A stretch of 64,000 nucleotides of DNA from Cytidiella melzeri (Eukaryota > Basidiomycota > Agaricomycetes > Polyporales > Irpicaceae). Location of the stretch: assembly GCA_022592445.1 (NCBI GenBank), contig JABYQR010000231.1, positions 1-64,000 of the forward strand, read 5' to 3'. Below are positions 40,172-53,022 of this stretch, in pieces (position 1 is the first letter of the stretch; every line of letters starts with the position of its first letter). The notes under the pieces were generated by a model. That model was not told where the DNA came from and did not search any database. It was given only the letters and a program-made list of their open reading frames with translations. Both the position numbers and the translations under genes were made by a program.

Positions 40172-42768
40172 ATGGGCAAGTCACAGAAGAAACGCCAGCG
40201 ACAAACGAGGCGGCACAATCCAATGCGGGTGCCCGACTCGCACCTTCCCAAAGGTCTTGCCTCAGCTTCAGCCTCTTCGTCCAAGGGAGAAGCAATACTG
40301 CCCATTATACAAAAAGTAAAGTAACTCATATATTGAGCTTTACCCGTGTGCTAATACATCTAGCTATCTCATCCAGATGGAAAGCCCAGATGACGCAGAA
40401 CGCAAGTGGGCTTGCGTTGCGGTATCGAATCTCATACAGAACGATCCTTCGACACGCAGGCTCTTGCAGGGCAAGAACGTTGTCGGTGCTCTGATTACAC
40501 GCCTAACAGATAGCGAGGAAGAGGTTGTTGTTGAAGCTGGTGGCGCTCTACGGTACGTCCAAATCAGCGTATATATGGTCATCCAACTCATCTAAATCTG
40601 AAGCAATTTATGTATTGACGGAGGCTACGATATATGTGCCGAGATGTACAACAAAAACATATTGACGCCGCTGAAAACCTTCATACCCAAGGTACGCTAC
40701 CTACGTTCCAATTGATACGCACGAGCTCAACTTGCTTGCACGGTAGATCTCGACTACGCTTGCGGAATTCCTTGAATCTCCAAAAAATGCACCTGAAAAC
40801 ATGCAGAAACTCGTATACGAGTTTGCAGACAATGTTATCACTATTCTGTGGTGCCTCTCGTGAGTATGACGAACATTGTTACTCCTAAGCTCACTAAGGA
40901 AGACTAGAGAAACCTCAAATAAGGCTTTGAATGCTATCAATCAAATATCTCTAGTCCCTTTCTTGATGTCCTTCCTTGGGGCAAAGGATAAACTTCCGGT
41001 GTCGACGGTGGCTTCTGCAGGCACGTGTATCGCTCGCTAAAGGTCGAAACGAAGGCTGATTGTATATTACAGCACATTGTCTTTACGTCCTCACAGATGA
41101 CAATCCTCCCGCCATGCAAGAAGTTCGGTGTAATGGTGCATACACAGCGTGTCTTCTGGCTGTAGCAAGACCAGATGAAGACCAGAAACCAAACGGGAAA
41201 GGCAAAGCGGCTAGTGATGACCGGGAAGTCGCGCTACGTGTGCTCTGTTCAGGTATGTCCACGCTCAAAGCAGGTGCTGATCAGAAGATTGATGACCTCA
41301 AAGGTATCCTCAAGAACGTGTCTCCAATACCACCTCCGTCAATAGCTGCGCTCGCGGACATTGACAACGAAGTCCTATTACCAACACTACAACCAGTTGT
41401 GGCTTCAGTGTCACTGTTCGAAGTCACGCAGCGCGCACAGGAACTGATAGCGCAAGAGGTACGAGAGATTAATGCGGAAGCCGCCGTGCAGTGCGTTAAT
41501 CAGTTCCGTAAAGAACGCTCTACCTGAGATGCAAAAATTGTCGTTAATCAATTCTCCAAAGACAGACCACCAAAGTCATACAGAAGTTGAGCTTGCGCAG
41601 CTGGAACGGAAGCTGAGGACTGTCGAGCTCGCGTTACAAATCTTGACAGGATTTTGTGCTACTCTACCTGAACCCGAGCCCGTCGAAGATGGCGGAGATG
41701 AAGACGAGGAATACGAAGGTACTCGAGATCGTCTTTGCCATAACCGCCTCAGCTGAACATTGGGTGCTTTAGATGAAGTCGCGGACGAAGAAGATACCAA
41801 AATGTTGGAGGATGATGTCCCCCCATCATCGGCGGACATCTCAATCTCTGCGAGCCTACCTGCATTCGTAACATCGCTACTTTCTCTGATCCAGCCTACG
41901 ACCCTATCATTTCCTCCGCTCGAAGGAGGCCCTTCTCCGCATCCTCCTACGACATCTGCCCTCGCTTCCATACACATCTGCGCTCTAGAGTGCTTGAACA
42001 ACGTCTTCCTTTCGATAGGCGCTTCCGCTCAGCAACAAAACGCGCCTTCCGGCGCTGATCCTTCTGTCGGTTTGGCTATCTGGACGCAAGTCTGGACTGC
42101 ACTCGAGGCAGTAGGCGTGAATGTGGACGGGCCAGGTCAAGAAAGGCGTAGAGAGATGTGGGAAGTGGCGATAGGAGTTCTATGGGGTATTGCCGTTGTG
42201 TGGAAAGGAGTGCTGGTAAGTGCACTGCACTGCATTTTAACATCGCTAATAAGACCATTATATTGACGACACCGAAAGGTGCCCGATGCCGGCCAGGTGA
42301 ACATCTTGATCCAGTTGTGTAACGCTGCTTCAAATGCAGGCCTTAAAGTCAAGTGCATCGGCACGCTTGAATGTCTCGCACAGCACAAAGATTCTATCGA
42401 AAGCAACCGGGTTAGTAATTCTTTGATCTAACGCTCATGTTTTCTAAATTTCCTCTCTCTGAAAGCTGATCTCACAACACCTGCTTACAATGATACCTAC
42501 GGGATCCAATTCGATCGGTGGTCCAGTAGAGCCACACCTGCAAGCTCTCTCCGCCTTGATCGACATTTACTCGGATGAAAGCTCGCCCTACGATATCAAC
42601 TTCAGACAGAACAACTACCTTGGCGCATTGGTAGCTGGTGTAGAAGGCGTCCGGAAAGCGGTGCGTGGAATAGATAGGAAGCGTGAACGGGATCTCAGGC
42701 GCCGCGGGGAGGAAGTTAGAGACAACCTGGTAGCGTTCATCGAGTACCGAAGAGCGTTGCAACTGTAA
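40172..42768 (+). CDS. SYO1: SYO1 (symportin), ribosomal protein import adaptor, with one apparent frameshift
   Basis: Exons 40172..40315, 40377..40552, 40604..40691, 40747..40859, 40908..41020, 41073..41718, 41773..42215, 42279..42410, 42466..42768. The basic N-terminus 'MGKSQKKRQRQTRRHNPMRV' is the Syo1 import signal. It is followed by ARM/HEAT repeats ('WACVAVSNLIQNDPSTRRLL', 'GALRNLCIDGGYDICAEMYN', 'ELAQLERKLRTVELALQIL') and the C-terminus 'RDNLVAFIEYRRALQL'. Syo1 carries 5S RNP proteins L5 and L11 into the nucleus. The exon sum is 3n+1: near 41,490 the frame changes from '..EINAEAAVQ' to '..LISSVKNALPEM', so one extra base is present or an atypical splice (GTTCGA donor) is used. Intron 5 (41021-41072) has a GC donor. 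Confidence 0.88.
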
Positions 42769-43051
42769 GTTGCGAAAGCCAGCGGCACTGCAGTAGCTAC
42801 ATAGTTTCCAGTTCAACTCATATGAGTCCAAATCAACAGAGTTGACGGTAAACGTCTCAGCGCAAGCTCTACTGGTCCCTTAGCTCAGCTGCATGAGGCG
42901 TTTTCCTACGAATCGCGTCGCGTTACGCTACCGACGCGATCTGTCACATCGTCACGCATAGTCGCTGTGAACGGGCGCTATTTGTATGCCTTTCTTCCTT
43001 TGTGCTTTGACTACCGACAAACAACTTGCATGCCGTTGATTCATTACTGAG

Positions 43052-45039
43052 ATGAGTGCAGCATTGGACTTACTACTTCTTGCGACAAGCTGGACACATG
43101 TTTTACTTGCGCCATACACCAAAGTTGAGGAAAGCTTCAACTTACATGCAACGCACGATGTTCTCGTGTGGGGGATTGGCTCAGAGTCTTTGAAACATGT
43201 ACGTCTGAAAGCTCAGTGGCAAGGCGATAAGACTGAACACATGATAGTACGACCATTTCATCTTTCCGGGAGCCGTCCCCAGGACGTTCATCGGTAGCGT
43301 GCTACTCGGATTTCTTGTCCGTCCTGCAGCGCACCTCGCCAATTACCTCGGAATTCTATCTTCCAAAGCAGATATACAAGTCGTCAGTGAGCTTGTCATT
43401 TTTTGCTATACATGCTTCCAATAATCTGAATTCGCTGCACTACTGGCAACAGTACGGCTAGTACTTGCAACGTGCAACGTGCTAGGCTTCTCTCTCCTCA
43501 GGCGAGCTGTGTCTCGCCGCTACGGCGGAGCAACCGGTGTCCTCTTCGTGATGATTACTTGTAGCCAATTTCACATACCCTTCTGGATGGGACGGACACT
43601 GCCAAACATGTTCGCTCTCCTGCCAGGTACGTCTCTCATTATCTCGACGAAATGACCTCTCCTAAAAATCTGGCCGCTAGTTAACATTGCATCGTATCTC
43701 CTCTGGAATCGAGCTCCGAACGCTATCAGGCCGTTTCAGCGCGACGTGCATCTCGCCATTGCGTTACTCACGTTCACCACCGTCGTCTTCCGTGCTGAGC
43801 TCCTACTACTTCTGGGTCCTCTTGTCCTGCAGGCTCTCTGGCAGGGCTATACGACGTTTGGAAAAATAGTAAGAGTTGGAATGTTAAGCGGTCTTGTGTC
43901 AGTGGGTGAGCCAAATTCTATGCACTGTACTCATGATTGTGGAATACTGACCTCCAAGCTCCTAACAGCATTGACGGTACTCATCGATTCCTATTTTTGG
44001 CAACAATATGCTCTCTGGCCTGAGCTATACGGAATTCACTTCAACGTTGTTCAAGGCAAGAGCGCTAATTGGGGTGTGCGTACTTGTTTTTCCCCCAACA
44101 CCTTCCCCTGAATCTTCCTCCACTGCGCCACCAGGTCTCTCCTTTCCATGCCTACTTCACGGCTCACCTTCCTAAACTGTTAACGACCTCCTGCTTCTTC
44201 TCAGCTGTAGGGGCACTGATTGACAGTCGCGTGCGGGCGTTGCTCCTGCCTGCCTTGGTCTTTGTTGTACTGCTCAGTGGACTGGGGCACAAGGAATGGC
44301 GATTTGTGGTGTACGTTGTGCCGATATTCAACGTTGCTGCTGCACGCGGTGCTACATGGATGTACGAGTGCCCCTTACCCCGTATTTGGCTTTAACGTAT
44401 TCGCATTGGTAGGATCTCCCGGAGGAAGAGCAGCTTGTTTGGCCGTCTCGCATTTCTCCTCGTCGCAGGCTGTCTCGTGCTCAATTGTCTCCTTACGGTT
44501 ATATTCTCCGTCTCGTCAATGAACAACTACCCAGGAGGCAAAGCGCTCGCGCGTTTGAATGAGATGTACGCCGATAGACAAGCCGGTGAGCATTTCATCT
44601 CTCTCTTCTTTCGTTTCGTTCTGAGCATCAATGCCCATGCGTAGTGCAGGTTCACATATCCAACCTCGCCGCTCAAACCGGCGCCTCGCTTTTCCAACAA
44701 ACCCACGCACCACCGTACTTCCCTGACCTCGGCGTCCGCCCTCCTCCCCTTGCTTACGACTGGGTGTACAATAAAACAGAGGACGTCTCTCCAACATCCA
44801 TTACTGTTGACCGCTCGATCACGCACGCTATCGTCGAGATTCATGACGGCGTCGGGATGAACGCGTGGGAGGCAACTGGCTTCCCGAAGAGTTCTTGGGT
44901 GATGATAGCGGTGATACCTGCGTTTGAGAAGTGGAACATCAATGTAGGTGCGTTGAAGCTGGAACCGATGAAGCCGTGGCGGGTGCTCGAGTATGTAGAA
45001 GGCGACAAGTTGGCCGTGCTGGAGAGGAGAGGGTGGTGA
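43052..45039 (+). CDS. ALG12: ALG12, dolichyl-P-Man:α-1,6-mannosyltransferase (GT22)
   Basis: Exons 43052..43198, 43248..43386, 43453..43626, 43681..43905, 43969..44075, 44135..44361, 44413..44585, 44645..45039; 528 residues. Family motifs are 'APYTKVEESFNLHATHDVL' near the N-terminus, 'HFIFPGAVPRTFIG', 'WPELYGIHFNVVQGKSANWG' and the GT22 signature 'HKEWRF', with about ten hydrophobic segments. ALG12 works in the ER membrane and adds the eighth mannose to the lipid-linked N-glycan precursor from dolichol-phosphate-mannose. The C-terminal ~130 residues are lumenal-like. All splice sites are GT-AG and all phases agree. Confidence 0.94.
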
Positions 45040-45557
45040 TCCGATAATTCTATACTGTACGCCTACATTGTTCTTGAAAATTCATGTGCTCTGCGTGTCC
45101 AACCGACTTGCCGCTCTACTAGACGCAAGCTTTTTTCCTGCAGCACCAGTCATTTGATTCTCGACAACGTGTTGGTCGTGGGAGCCGGTGTGCGCAGTCC
45201 ACATTGACCTTCAGACTCACGTCCTCGCCCTGTTGTCCAACATTTTGCAACTCAGGACTGTGTTCTCGTATTGTGAGTGCTCGTGAACCCTCACATTATG
45301 CAAGACCTTACACTGATGATTGCGATTCGCGGACAGATCACTCACGGTACAAACCCTCATCTGAGTCTGTGTTATTGCCCGAGAGTCAAGGTACGCGACT
45401 GCATGTGCAGGGAAAGGAAAACGTATCTAATCTACACGTGGGACGAACTTAAAAAGCGTCGAACGCTAGGTCCTGAAGCAGTAATCCGATTTGAGGCCTA
45501 CGAGTTGCAAATCACTGCTCTACTCGAGCACGGGGAATCTGGTCCATCTGTACGCAT
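45040..45557. other. Spacer containing the first F-box repeat unit's 5' flank
   Basis: From about 45,240 the sequence resembles the 5' flanks of the F-box copies downstream (patterns 'ctcgtgaacc', 'cgcta..tcct..gcagtaat.cgatttgag', 'cgagc..gg'). The duplicated unit therefore includes several hundred bases upstream of each start codon. No separate gene is seen. Confidence 0.55.
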
Positions 45558-47275
45558 ATGCCTTCCGCTACATTTGCATTTCATCCGGGGAAGCTGATAC
45601 ATGCGTTTGACTACGTCCGCAACTCCTTCGAGTGGCTTCCTGCAGGAGGAGGAAGTCTCAATTGGTACGCAGCCATTGCAATTGGCACGTCATCAAATGC
45701 TGTTTCATTGTCATTGCAGTCTATTACATGAACTGAACCTAGATAGGGCGAGTGTTTTTTTTTTCGCGGTCCGAGGCTTACAATGGCAATAGATTGCGCG
45801 AGAAACCGAACGCCACCTGGTGCAAGACATCCGCTGCGTGCAAAATCGACTAGCACCGGTCAATCAACTCCCTCCAGAGCTCTTGGGAGTTATATATGAG
45901 CAGGTTATTGGTTCATATCGCCCAGCGAACTCGGACTCGGACTCGTACACGGAAATGCAGTGCCAGTGGCCAGTGATTCAGTCTGTGTGTTGTCACTGGA
46001 GATCCACGGCTGTACCCACGGCTGTGTTTTAGAGCTGTATCAATGTTCGCTCCTCACGTCCATCAACCTTGGATTGTCGACGTGATCTTACCCCCCACGA
46101 TTTTCGCGCGATCAGGTGTCCTTCCCCTGAACCTCCGTCTCCGAAGCTATTAACCAGGATCCTACCGGGACAAGGGCAAATCTATCCTTGAAGAGCTCGC
46201 ATTAAACTCGTGGCATATTCAAGAGTTACATTTGGAAGGGGCCTCTTCCCTTGTCCTGGACTTACGCTAATTCTTGTCAAGCTTCGAGACGATGAATGAA
46301 ACTCTGGTGGCTGGCAGCTTCAGAGGTTGCGCACACTGATTACAAAAGACTTCAGAGGCTGGCATGGTGGAGCATTCCGTTCATTGCGCCATCTCATCCT
46401 CGAAGACCAAGGGTTCACTGTTCAGATGCTTTGTGGCCTACACACGCTCCTGGGACTCAAACCGCAGCTAGAAGACCTCGGGTTGGCCTATATTTGGGAC
46501 AAGGAATGCTGGAGACAACCCTAGATGCGCTCCCTTCTCTGAGCATGCCGGGTCTGAGGCGTATTGTTACTCGACATTATCCCGAGTCTGGAGCAGAGGC
46601 ACTTGTCCTGAGGAAACTTGCAATACAAGAAGGACATGCAAGGTGAGTCAATTTCCCCATGCCTGTGTATAATCTTTATCCCTGCAAAGACTTTTTATTG
46701 CCGAGTTTTTTGAGAGTGTGTCGTCGGTACGGATGGACGATCGAGTTTTTACTTTCGCACCGCCAACGAAGACCGCTCTCCTTCCCAGTGCCCCGCTCTA
46801 TTACAGCAGCCTCGCATACAAGAGCTCTGGCTAGCTCTGTGGGCAGACCTTATGACAGGGATCCACGATCTACCCTTCGACTGGACGATCTCAAGGAGAT
46901 GAAAGAGGTGAAGAAGCTCGTTCTAACATCGGACACCTCCGGCTGGCTCGACTATATCTCCCAACATCGCCTATTCCCCTCTTTGCTAGAATTACAGCTG
47001 CATCGCCAGCATCCCCGTGATCAATCCGCCATTCTTCTTTTCTTGGAAAAGGAGAGTGCAGAGCAACCCGATTCAAACATTACATTTTGTACAAAACACC
47101 ACTGATTTTTTTTTACCTATGCTTTGACTTTTCTAGCTGAAAAGATGATCCATCCGCAGTCAAGCCATTTGTCTCATATTGTGTTTGAAGACTAATTCAC
47201 ACCGTCGCTGCGGATGGGGCTGCCCGTTGCTTGTACAACCAGCCCCGGTGTTCATGGGTACTGGCCGTCGTGAGA
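45558..47275 (+). pseudogene. F-box protein pseudogene (first array member)
   Basis: It has the same exon layout as its neighbours (ATG at 45558; 28-nt exon 2 around 45,719-45,746; exon 3 from 45,794) and the same F-box start (NRLAPVNQLPPELLGVIYE). A premature TAG lies at 46030-46032 in place of the conserved Trp codon after 'AVF', and the frame then shifts several times (46,1xx, 46,29x, 46,5xx, 46,65x, 47,10x). Recognisable segments include 'FRGWHGGAFRSLRHLILEDQ' and 'CGLHTLLGLKPQLEDLGL'. It is closest to the copy at 50391-52161 rather than to its immediate neighbour. Confidence 0.88.
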
Positions 47276-47817
47276 GCAATGCATGTACAACAGCTTGTGA
47301 CTCTGCCCGGTATCTGGTTTATTTCATCGCATGTATTTGAGGCACCTCTGTGTTGGCAACAGCTAAAGTCTGAAGTATCCGAAGCCTCCTGTCCCGAGCG
47401 TGGGAAAACTGGTGACATTTCTTCCTGCCAGCTGCAACATTGAACTTGACCCAAGTTGAACGTTGAACGTTGAACGTTGACTCGGAACCCTCACATTTGC
47501 GGTCTATCGTCTTACGATTCAAAACCCAGAGCTTCGCATCTCGAGTGCTGCTGAACAGCCTACAGTGTAATGCGCAAGACCTTTCGCTCAGGATTCTGAG
47601 TAGTAAACAATTAAATCGCGGTACAAACAAGGCTCACCTGAGTTGGTGCTATTGCTCAAGAGCGTGTGCACGTGTACCTCGCCTTCACGGTTTGCAATTC
47701 CATGTATCGAGAGAGGACGGTGTATCTAACCTGCATCTAGGACGCTAGGTCCAATAATCCAATTAGAAAGCCCACGCGTCAAACATTGAACTTGCGTCGA
47801 GCCGGGGAGTCGTGTCT

Positions 47818-49612
47818 ATGCCTTTCGCTACGTTTGAATGTCTCCCAGAGACGTTGACGGATGCGTTTGACTACGTCCGTGACTCCTTTGATTGGCTTGC
47901 TGCAGGAGTGGGCAATCTAGAGAGGTACGGTCTGACTGCAACTGCCACGTGTACACGATTGTGACAACGGCTATGTTCATGGCCATTGCAGTCTATCACA
48001 TGAACTGAATCTGGAGAGGGTGAGTATATTTCTTGTTATTGTGGTCCGAGGCTTACACTGAAAATAGTTCGCCCGGGATGCAGAACGCCTGCTGTTCAAC
48101 ATCCGCTACGTGCGAAATCGACTGGCACCGGTCAATCGACTCCCTCCAGAGCTCTTGGGAGTCATATTTGAGCACACGATGAATCCACATCTCCCAGCGA
48201 CAGCGATCTTGCCCGAGGAGATGGAGTGTCGATGGCCAGTGGTCCAGTCTGTGTGCCGTCACTGGAGATACACCGCTGTGCACACGCCTGTGCTTTGGAG
48301 CTATGTCGATGTTCATGATTCACGCTCATCATTCTTGGACAGTCGATGTGGTATTACCCCCACAATCTTCGCGCGATCTGGCGTTCTTCCCCTTGACCTC
48401 CGTCTCCGAGGCGACACAACAGGATTCCACCGTGACGGCGACAAATCTCTCCTTGATGAGCTCGCATCAAATTCGTGGCGTATTCGAGAAATTCACGTGC
48501 AATGGGCCAATCCTTTCGTCCTGGACTCATGCTTGCATGCGGCTAGTCAACTGGAGACTCTAGTCCTTGTCGATTCTAGAGACCCTGACACCGACAGTGT
48601 TATTCGCTGGCAAGTTCCTAATTTGCACACACTGGTTGCAGAAAATTTTACAGGCTGGCATGGAGGAGTGTTCCGTTCATTGCGCCACCTCATCCTCGAG
48701 GCCCAACGGTTGACTGATGAGCTACTTCGTGGCCTACACACGGTTCTCGGACTTAACCCGCGGCTAGAAGACCTCGTGTTGGTTCGTGTTTGGGACAGCT
48801 CGGACGAGGAAGTGCTGGAGATGACCCTGGATGCGCTCCCTTCTCTTAGTATGCCGGGCCTGAGGCGAATCTCTGTCCAAGAATGTTCCACTACAGCGGA
48901 GGCACTCGTCGTAACGAAACTAGTGCTACAAGAAGGGTATGCAAGGTCCTGCGATTACCCCATACCTGCACATCATCTGTTTCCCTTGCGAAAACTTTTC
49001 ATTACTGAGGTTGATGGAGGAAGTGTCGTCGGTACGGATGGAAGATCAAGTTTCTACTTTCGCGGCAGCGAAGACCTCTCTCGTGAACAGTGCGCTGCTT
49101 TGTCATGGCAGCCTCACATACAAGAGCTCTGGCTAGTGATATGGCCAGAATATATGACAGCAATTTACCATATACCGGCACCATTCAAATGGATACCCTG
49201 GTTCGAGGAGATGAAAGAGGTGAAGAAGCTCGTTCTAACATCTGACACCTGCACCTGGCTCAGCTATATCTCCGAACTTCACCTATTCCCCTCCTTGACG
49301 GAACTACAGCTACATGACCAAGAGACCCATAATATACCCGCTATTCTCGAATTCCTAAAAAAGAGAACAGCAAGTAATCCCATTCAGATTTTACGCCTTG
49401 TACAGCTTGGCACCGACGTTGCCGCTATATACGATGTCTCGAGGTTGAAAGAAGATGCCTCCGTGTTCACGCAACTTGTTCCATGCGTCGTGTTTGAGGA
49501 CAAATTCACGCCATCACTGCGTATGGAGCTGCCCATCGTTTGTACGACCAGCTCTGCTGCTCATGGGTACTGGCAGTCATGGGAGAAGCACCTGTACAAA
49601 GAATACTTCTGA
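47818..49612 (+). CDS. F-box protein with LRR-like C-terminus, copy A
   Basis: Exons 47818..47924, 47992..48019, 48068..49612; 559 residues. The F-box is at about residues 55-100 ('NRLAPVNRLPPELLGVIFE', 'ECRWPVVQSVCRHWRYTAVH', 'LWSYVDV'), followed by leucine-rich, irregular repeat-like segments ('LASNSWRIREIHVQ', 'LETLVLVDSR', 'LRGLHTVLGLNPRLEDLVL'). Such proteins recruit substrates to SCF ubiquitin ligases, and Agaricomycetes have hundreds of them. The second intron has a normal GT donor, unlike the paralogs at 50391 and 53023. The substrate is unknown. Confidence 0.9.
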
Positions 49613-50390
49613 CATGGCATAGCTAGCAGGGGTTCTCGCTGAGAATCTTCCAGGTATGTACTTTCTCAGTCGCAAGTATTCAAGGCTCCTCTGTATTGAC
49701 GACAATTGTTACTCAAGCCTAGATGAGCTTTCAAACTCCATTCAAGTTATCGTGTGCCGACCTCATCATGCTCTCGACGCTCTTTGCTCACGATTGTCAT
49801 GCACATGAGTTCAACCCTGCCTTAATACTAGAAATGCCCTAGTACAATCACAAGTACCCCCACATCCTACATACTCACTCAAAGATGTACCCGTAGGGCA
49901 CTAGTCCGAGTTATACGGTAGCCATTTATTCTTGGATGATTGAGCGCAATTGTGATATGAAGGTTGTTCTTGAACTTGGACGAGTCTCATCTGAATCCGT
50001 GGGAAAACTGTTAATGAACCGCTGTGTGCACTGCGGAAGGTTGGACCGTGAGAGCTGCAACGCTGACTTTCAACGTTTCAACACTCGCGTCCACATTTTA
50101 TTGTCCTACGATTCGCAGCTCAGAGTAATCTTTTTTGGGCTTGTGAACCATCAGCAACACAACACAAGACCATCCACTGGCGAGGATTCGGAGTCGCAAA
50201 AGGGTACAAACTTGACACTCATCTGAACCCGTGTACGCATACTTTGCCCTCAAGGTTTACATACCGAAGAATAACGACGCTAACCATCGCCCGCTACGTC
50301 CTGCAGGCAGTAATACGATTTGAGGCTCGCGAGTCGCACTGTCTCTCCTACATCGAGCTTGGGAGAACTAGCATACCTGAATTCATGACC
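49613..50390. other. Spacer between F-box copies A and B
   Basis: Contains the 3' flank of copy A and the duplicated 5' flank of copy B. No additional gene is supported; the frame at 49936-50226 has no motifs and lies in duplicated flank. Confidence 0.6.
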
Positions 50391-52161
50391 ATGCCTTCCG
50401 CCACCTTTGAATATCTCCCTGGGAAGCTCACGGATGCGTTTGACTACGTCCGTGACTGCTTCGAGTGGCTTGCTGCAGGAGGTGGCAATTTAGAGAGGTA
50501 CGCTCCGATTGCGATTGGCACGCCAACACTTTTATAACGATTGCTATCATCTTTGTCATTGCAGCCTATCACATGAGCTGAACCTGGAGAGGGCGAGTGA
50601 ATTTCTCTCTGTTGCAGACCAAGGCTTACAACGACAATAGATTGCACGGGAAGCAGAACACCTGCTGCTAAACATCCGCTACGTGCAGAATCGACTAGCA
50701 CCGGTGAATCGACTCCCATCAGAGCTCTTGGGAGTCATATTTGAGCAGATGATGGATTCACATCTCCCAGCAAAGGCGATCTCATACCGGAAAATAGGGT
50801 GCCAGTGGCCAGTGGCTCAGTCTGTGTGCCGTCACTGGAGATCTACCGCTGTGCACACGCCTATGCTTTGGACATATATTGAGGTCCATGATTCACACTC
50901 AACAATGTGGGACAGTAGACGGGGTGTTACCTCCACAATCTTTGCGCGATCAGGCGTACTTCCCCTAAATCTCCATCTCATAGCCAATGACAGCCAATAC
51001 CACCGTGGCGGAAAATCTCTCCTTGACGAGCTTGCATCAAATTCGTGGCGTTATCAAAATATATGTCTGCAATATCCCTATCCCTCCGTCCTGGACTCAT
51101 GCTTACAGACGGCTAGTCAATTGGAGACGCTAGTCATTTTTCATGCCAGCACCACAGACCGTGAACAGGTTATCCATCGTCAAATCCCGAGGTTGCGCAC
51201 ACTAGTTGCTAGAGATTTCACAGGCTGGCATGGCGCAGCATTCCGCACATTGCGCCATCTCATCCTCGAAGACCAAAGGTTCACTGCTCCGCTGCTTTGT
51301 GGCCTACACACGCTTCTGGGACTAAACCCGCAGCTAGAAGACCTCGTGTTGACCCATATTAAAGACGAAGAACCGCTAGAGACAGTCCTGGATGCGCTTC
51401 CTTCTCTTAGCATGCCGGGTTTACGGCGCATCTCTACTCAAAGTTGTCTTTCTGCAGCAGGAGCACTTGTCCTGAGGAAACTAGCGCTACAAGAAGGGCA
51501 TGCAAGGTTCTGCGACTACCCCATACCTGCGAATCATCTTTATCCCCTGCGGAAACTTTTCATTACCGAATATCATAGAGGGTGTGTCATCGGTACGGAT
51601 GGACGATCGAGTTTTTACTTTCGCTCCGCCGACACAGATTGCTCTCCTGCCCAGTGCGCCGCTCTATCACAGCAGCCTCAGATACAAGAGCTTTGGCTAG
51701 TTATGTGGGCAGACTATATGACAGTCATTGGCAATCCACCCTTGGACTGGACGGCCTGGTTCAAGGACATGAAAGAGGTCAAGAAACTCGTGTTAACACG
51801 TGACATCTATGGCTGGCTCGCCTACATCTCCCAACACCACCTTTTCCCCTCCCTGACGGAATTACAGCTACATGACCTTCAGGCCGAAGGCAAACCCTAT
51901 ATTGTTGATTTCCTGCAGACAAGAGCACCAATTCAAACATTACGCATTGTACAAGGCGATAACACCGTTGCCGCCATGGCCGACGACTTTTCTAGCTGGA
52001 AAGAAGATGCCACCGTGTTCACGCGATTCGTTCCACACGTCGTGTTTGAGGACCAATTCACACCGTCGCTTCGGATGGAGCTGCCCGTTGTTTGTACGAC
52101 CAGCTCTGCTGCTCATGGTTACTGGCCGTCATGGGAGGAACAGATGTACAGCCGCATCTGA
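50391..52161 (+). CDS. F-box protein with LRR-like C-terminus, copy B
   Basis: Exons 50391..50497, 50565..50592, 50641..52161; 551 residues (an in-frame ATG two codons upstream is also possible). F-box 'NRLAPVNRLPSELLGVIFEQ', then 'GCQWPVAQSVCRHWRSTAVH'. The C-terminal part differs from copies A and C by many substitutions and is closest to the pseudogene at 45558. The second intron (50593-50640) has a GC donor (AGG/GCGAGT). Same likely role as an SCF substrate receptor. Confidence 0.9.
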
Positions 52162-53022
52162 CATTGCATGGCGAGAGGTTCTTCTTGATAATCTGCTAGG
52201 TATTTGTTTTCTCAGTCGCAGTCATTCAAGGCTCCTCTGTGTTAACGACGATTGCTATTAAACTTAGGTTGAATCTGCGCGTTGCGAGCTTTCGAAATTC
52301 GTCAGATTCTGGTGTGCCGACACCACGCTCTCAATGCTCGTCGATTAGTTGTCATTAATCACGATTGCCGTGCCTCTTCGACGCGCGTGCCGCGTTCAAT
52401 CCCGCCTTCGTTATACCAGAAATGCATCTCATTAGCCTGACGTAATGACAAGCACCCCCACCTCCTACATACTCACATCAAGATGTACCTGTAGTGCACC
52501 AGCCCTAGTTATCACATAGCTGTTTTTATTCCCGATTGCCAGTGGGTGAGCAAAATATGACAATTACCAAGTTCTGGACGCGCATTGACATTATCCGTGG
52601 GAAAACTGTTAATGGACGAGTGTGCTGCCGACTTGGAAAGGTTCGTCCTGCGACACTCAACGTTCAACGCTGACCTTGCAAGCTCGAACACTCGCGTCCA
52701 CGTTCTATTCTCCTAGGCTTTGCGGCTCAGAGTAACGCTCTGTGTGCTCGTGAACCGCCTGCCACGCACTACGCAGCACCATCCTCGGATTCCGAGTCGC
52801 AGACGCTCGCCTCTAACAGTAGTGACCTCAAGAGCCTGTGAACGTGTATTTCGCCTTCAACGTACGCAATTACATGTATAAGAAAGGACAGTGTATCTGA
52901 CTTGCATATAGGACGGAAAACATCGCCCGCTAGGTCCCGGTGCAGTCAATCGATTCGAGGCGGACCAGTTGTGAATCGTCTCTTCTGCTTCAGGCTTGGG
53001 TAAACTAGACCACACCATAACT
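52162..53022. other. Spacer between F-box copies B and C
   Basis: Duplicated flanking sequence with the same short patterns as 47,300-47,817 (e.g. 'cgttcaacgctgacc', 'attacatgtat..gaaaggacagtgtatctgac'). No gene seen. Confidence 0.6.
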
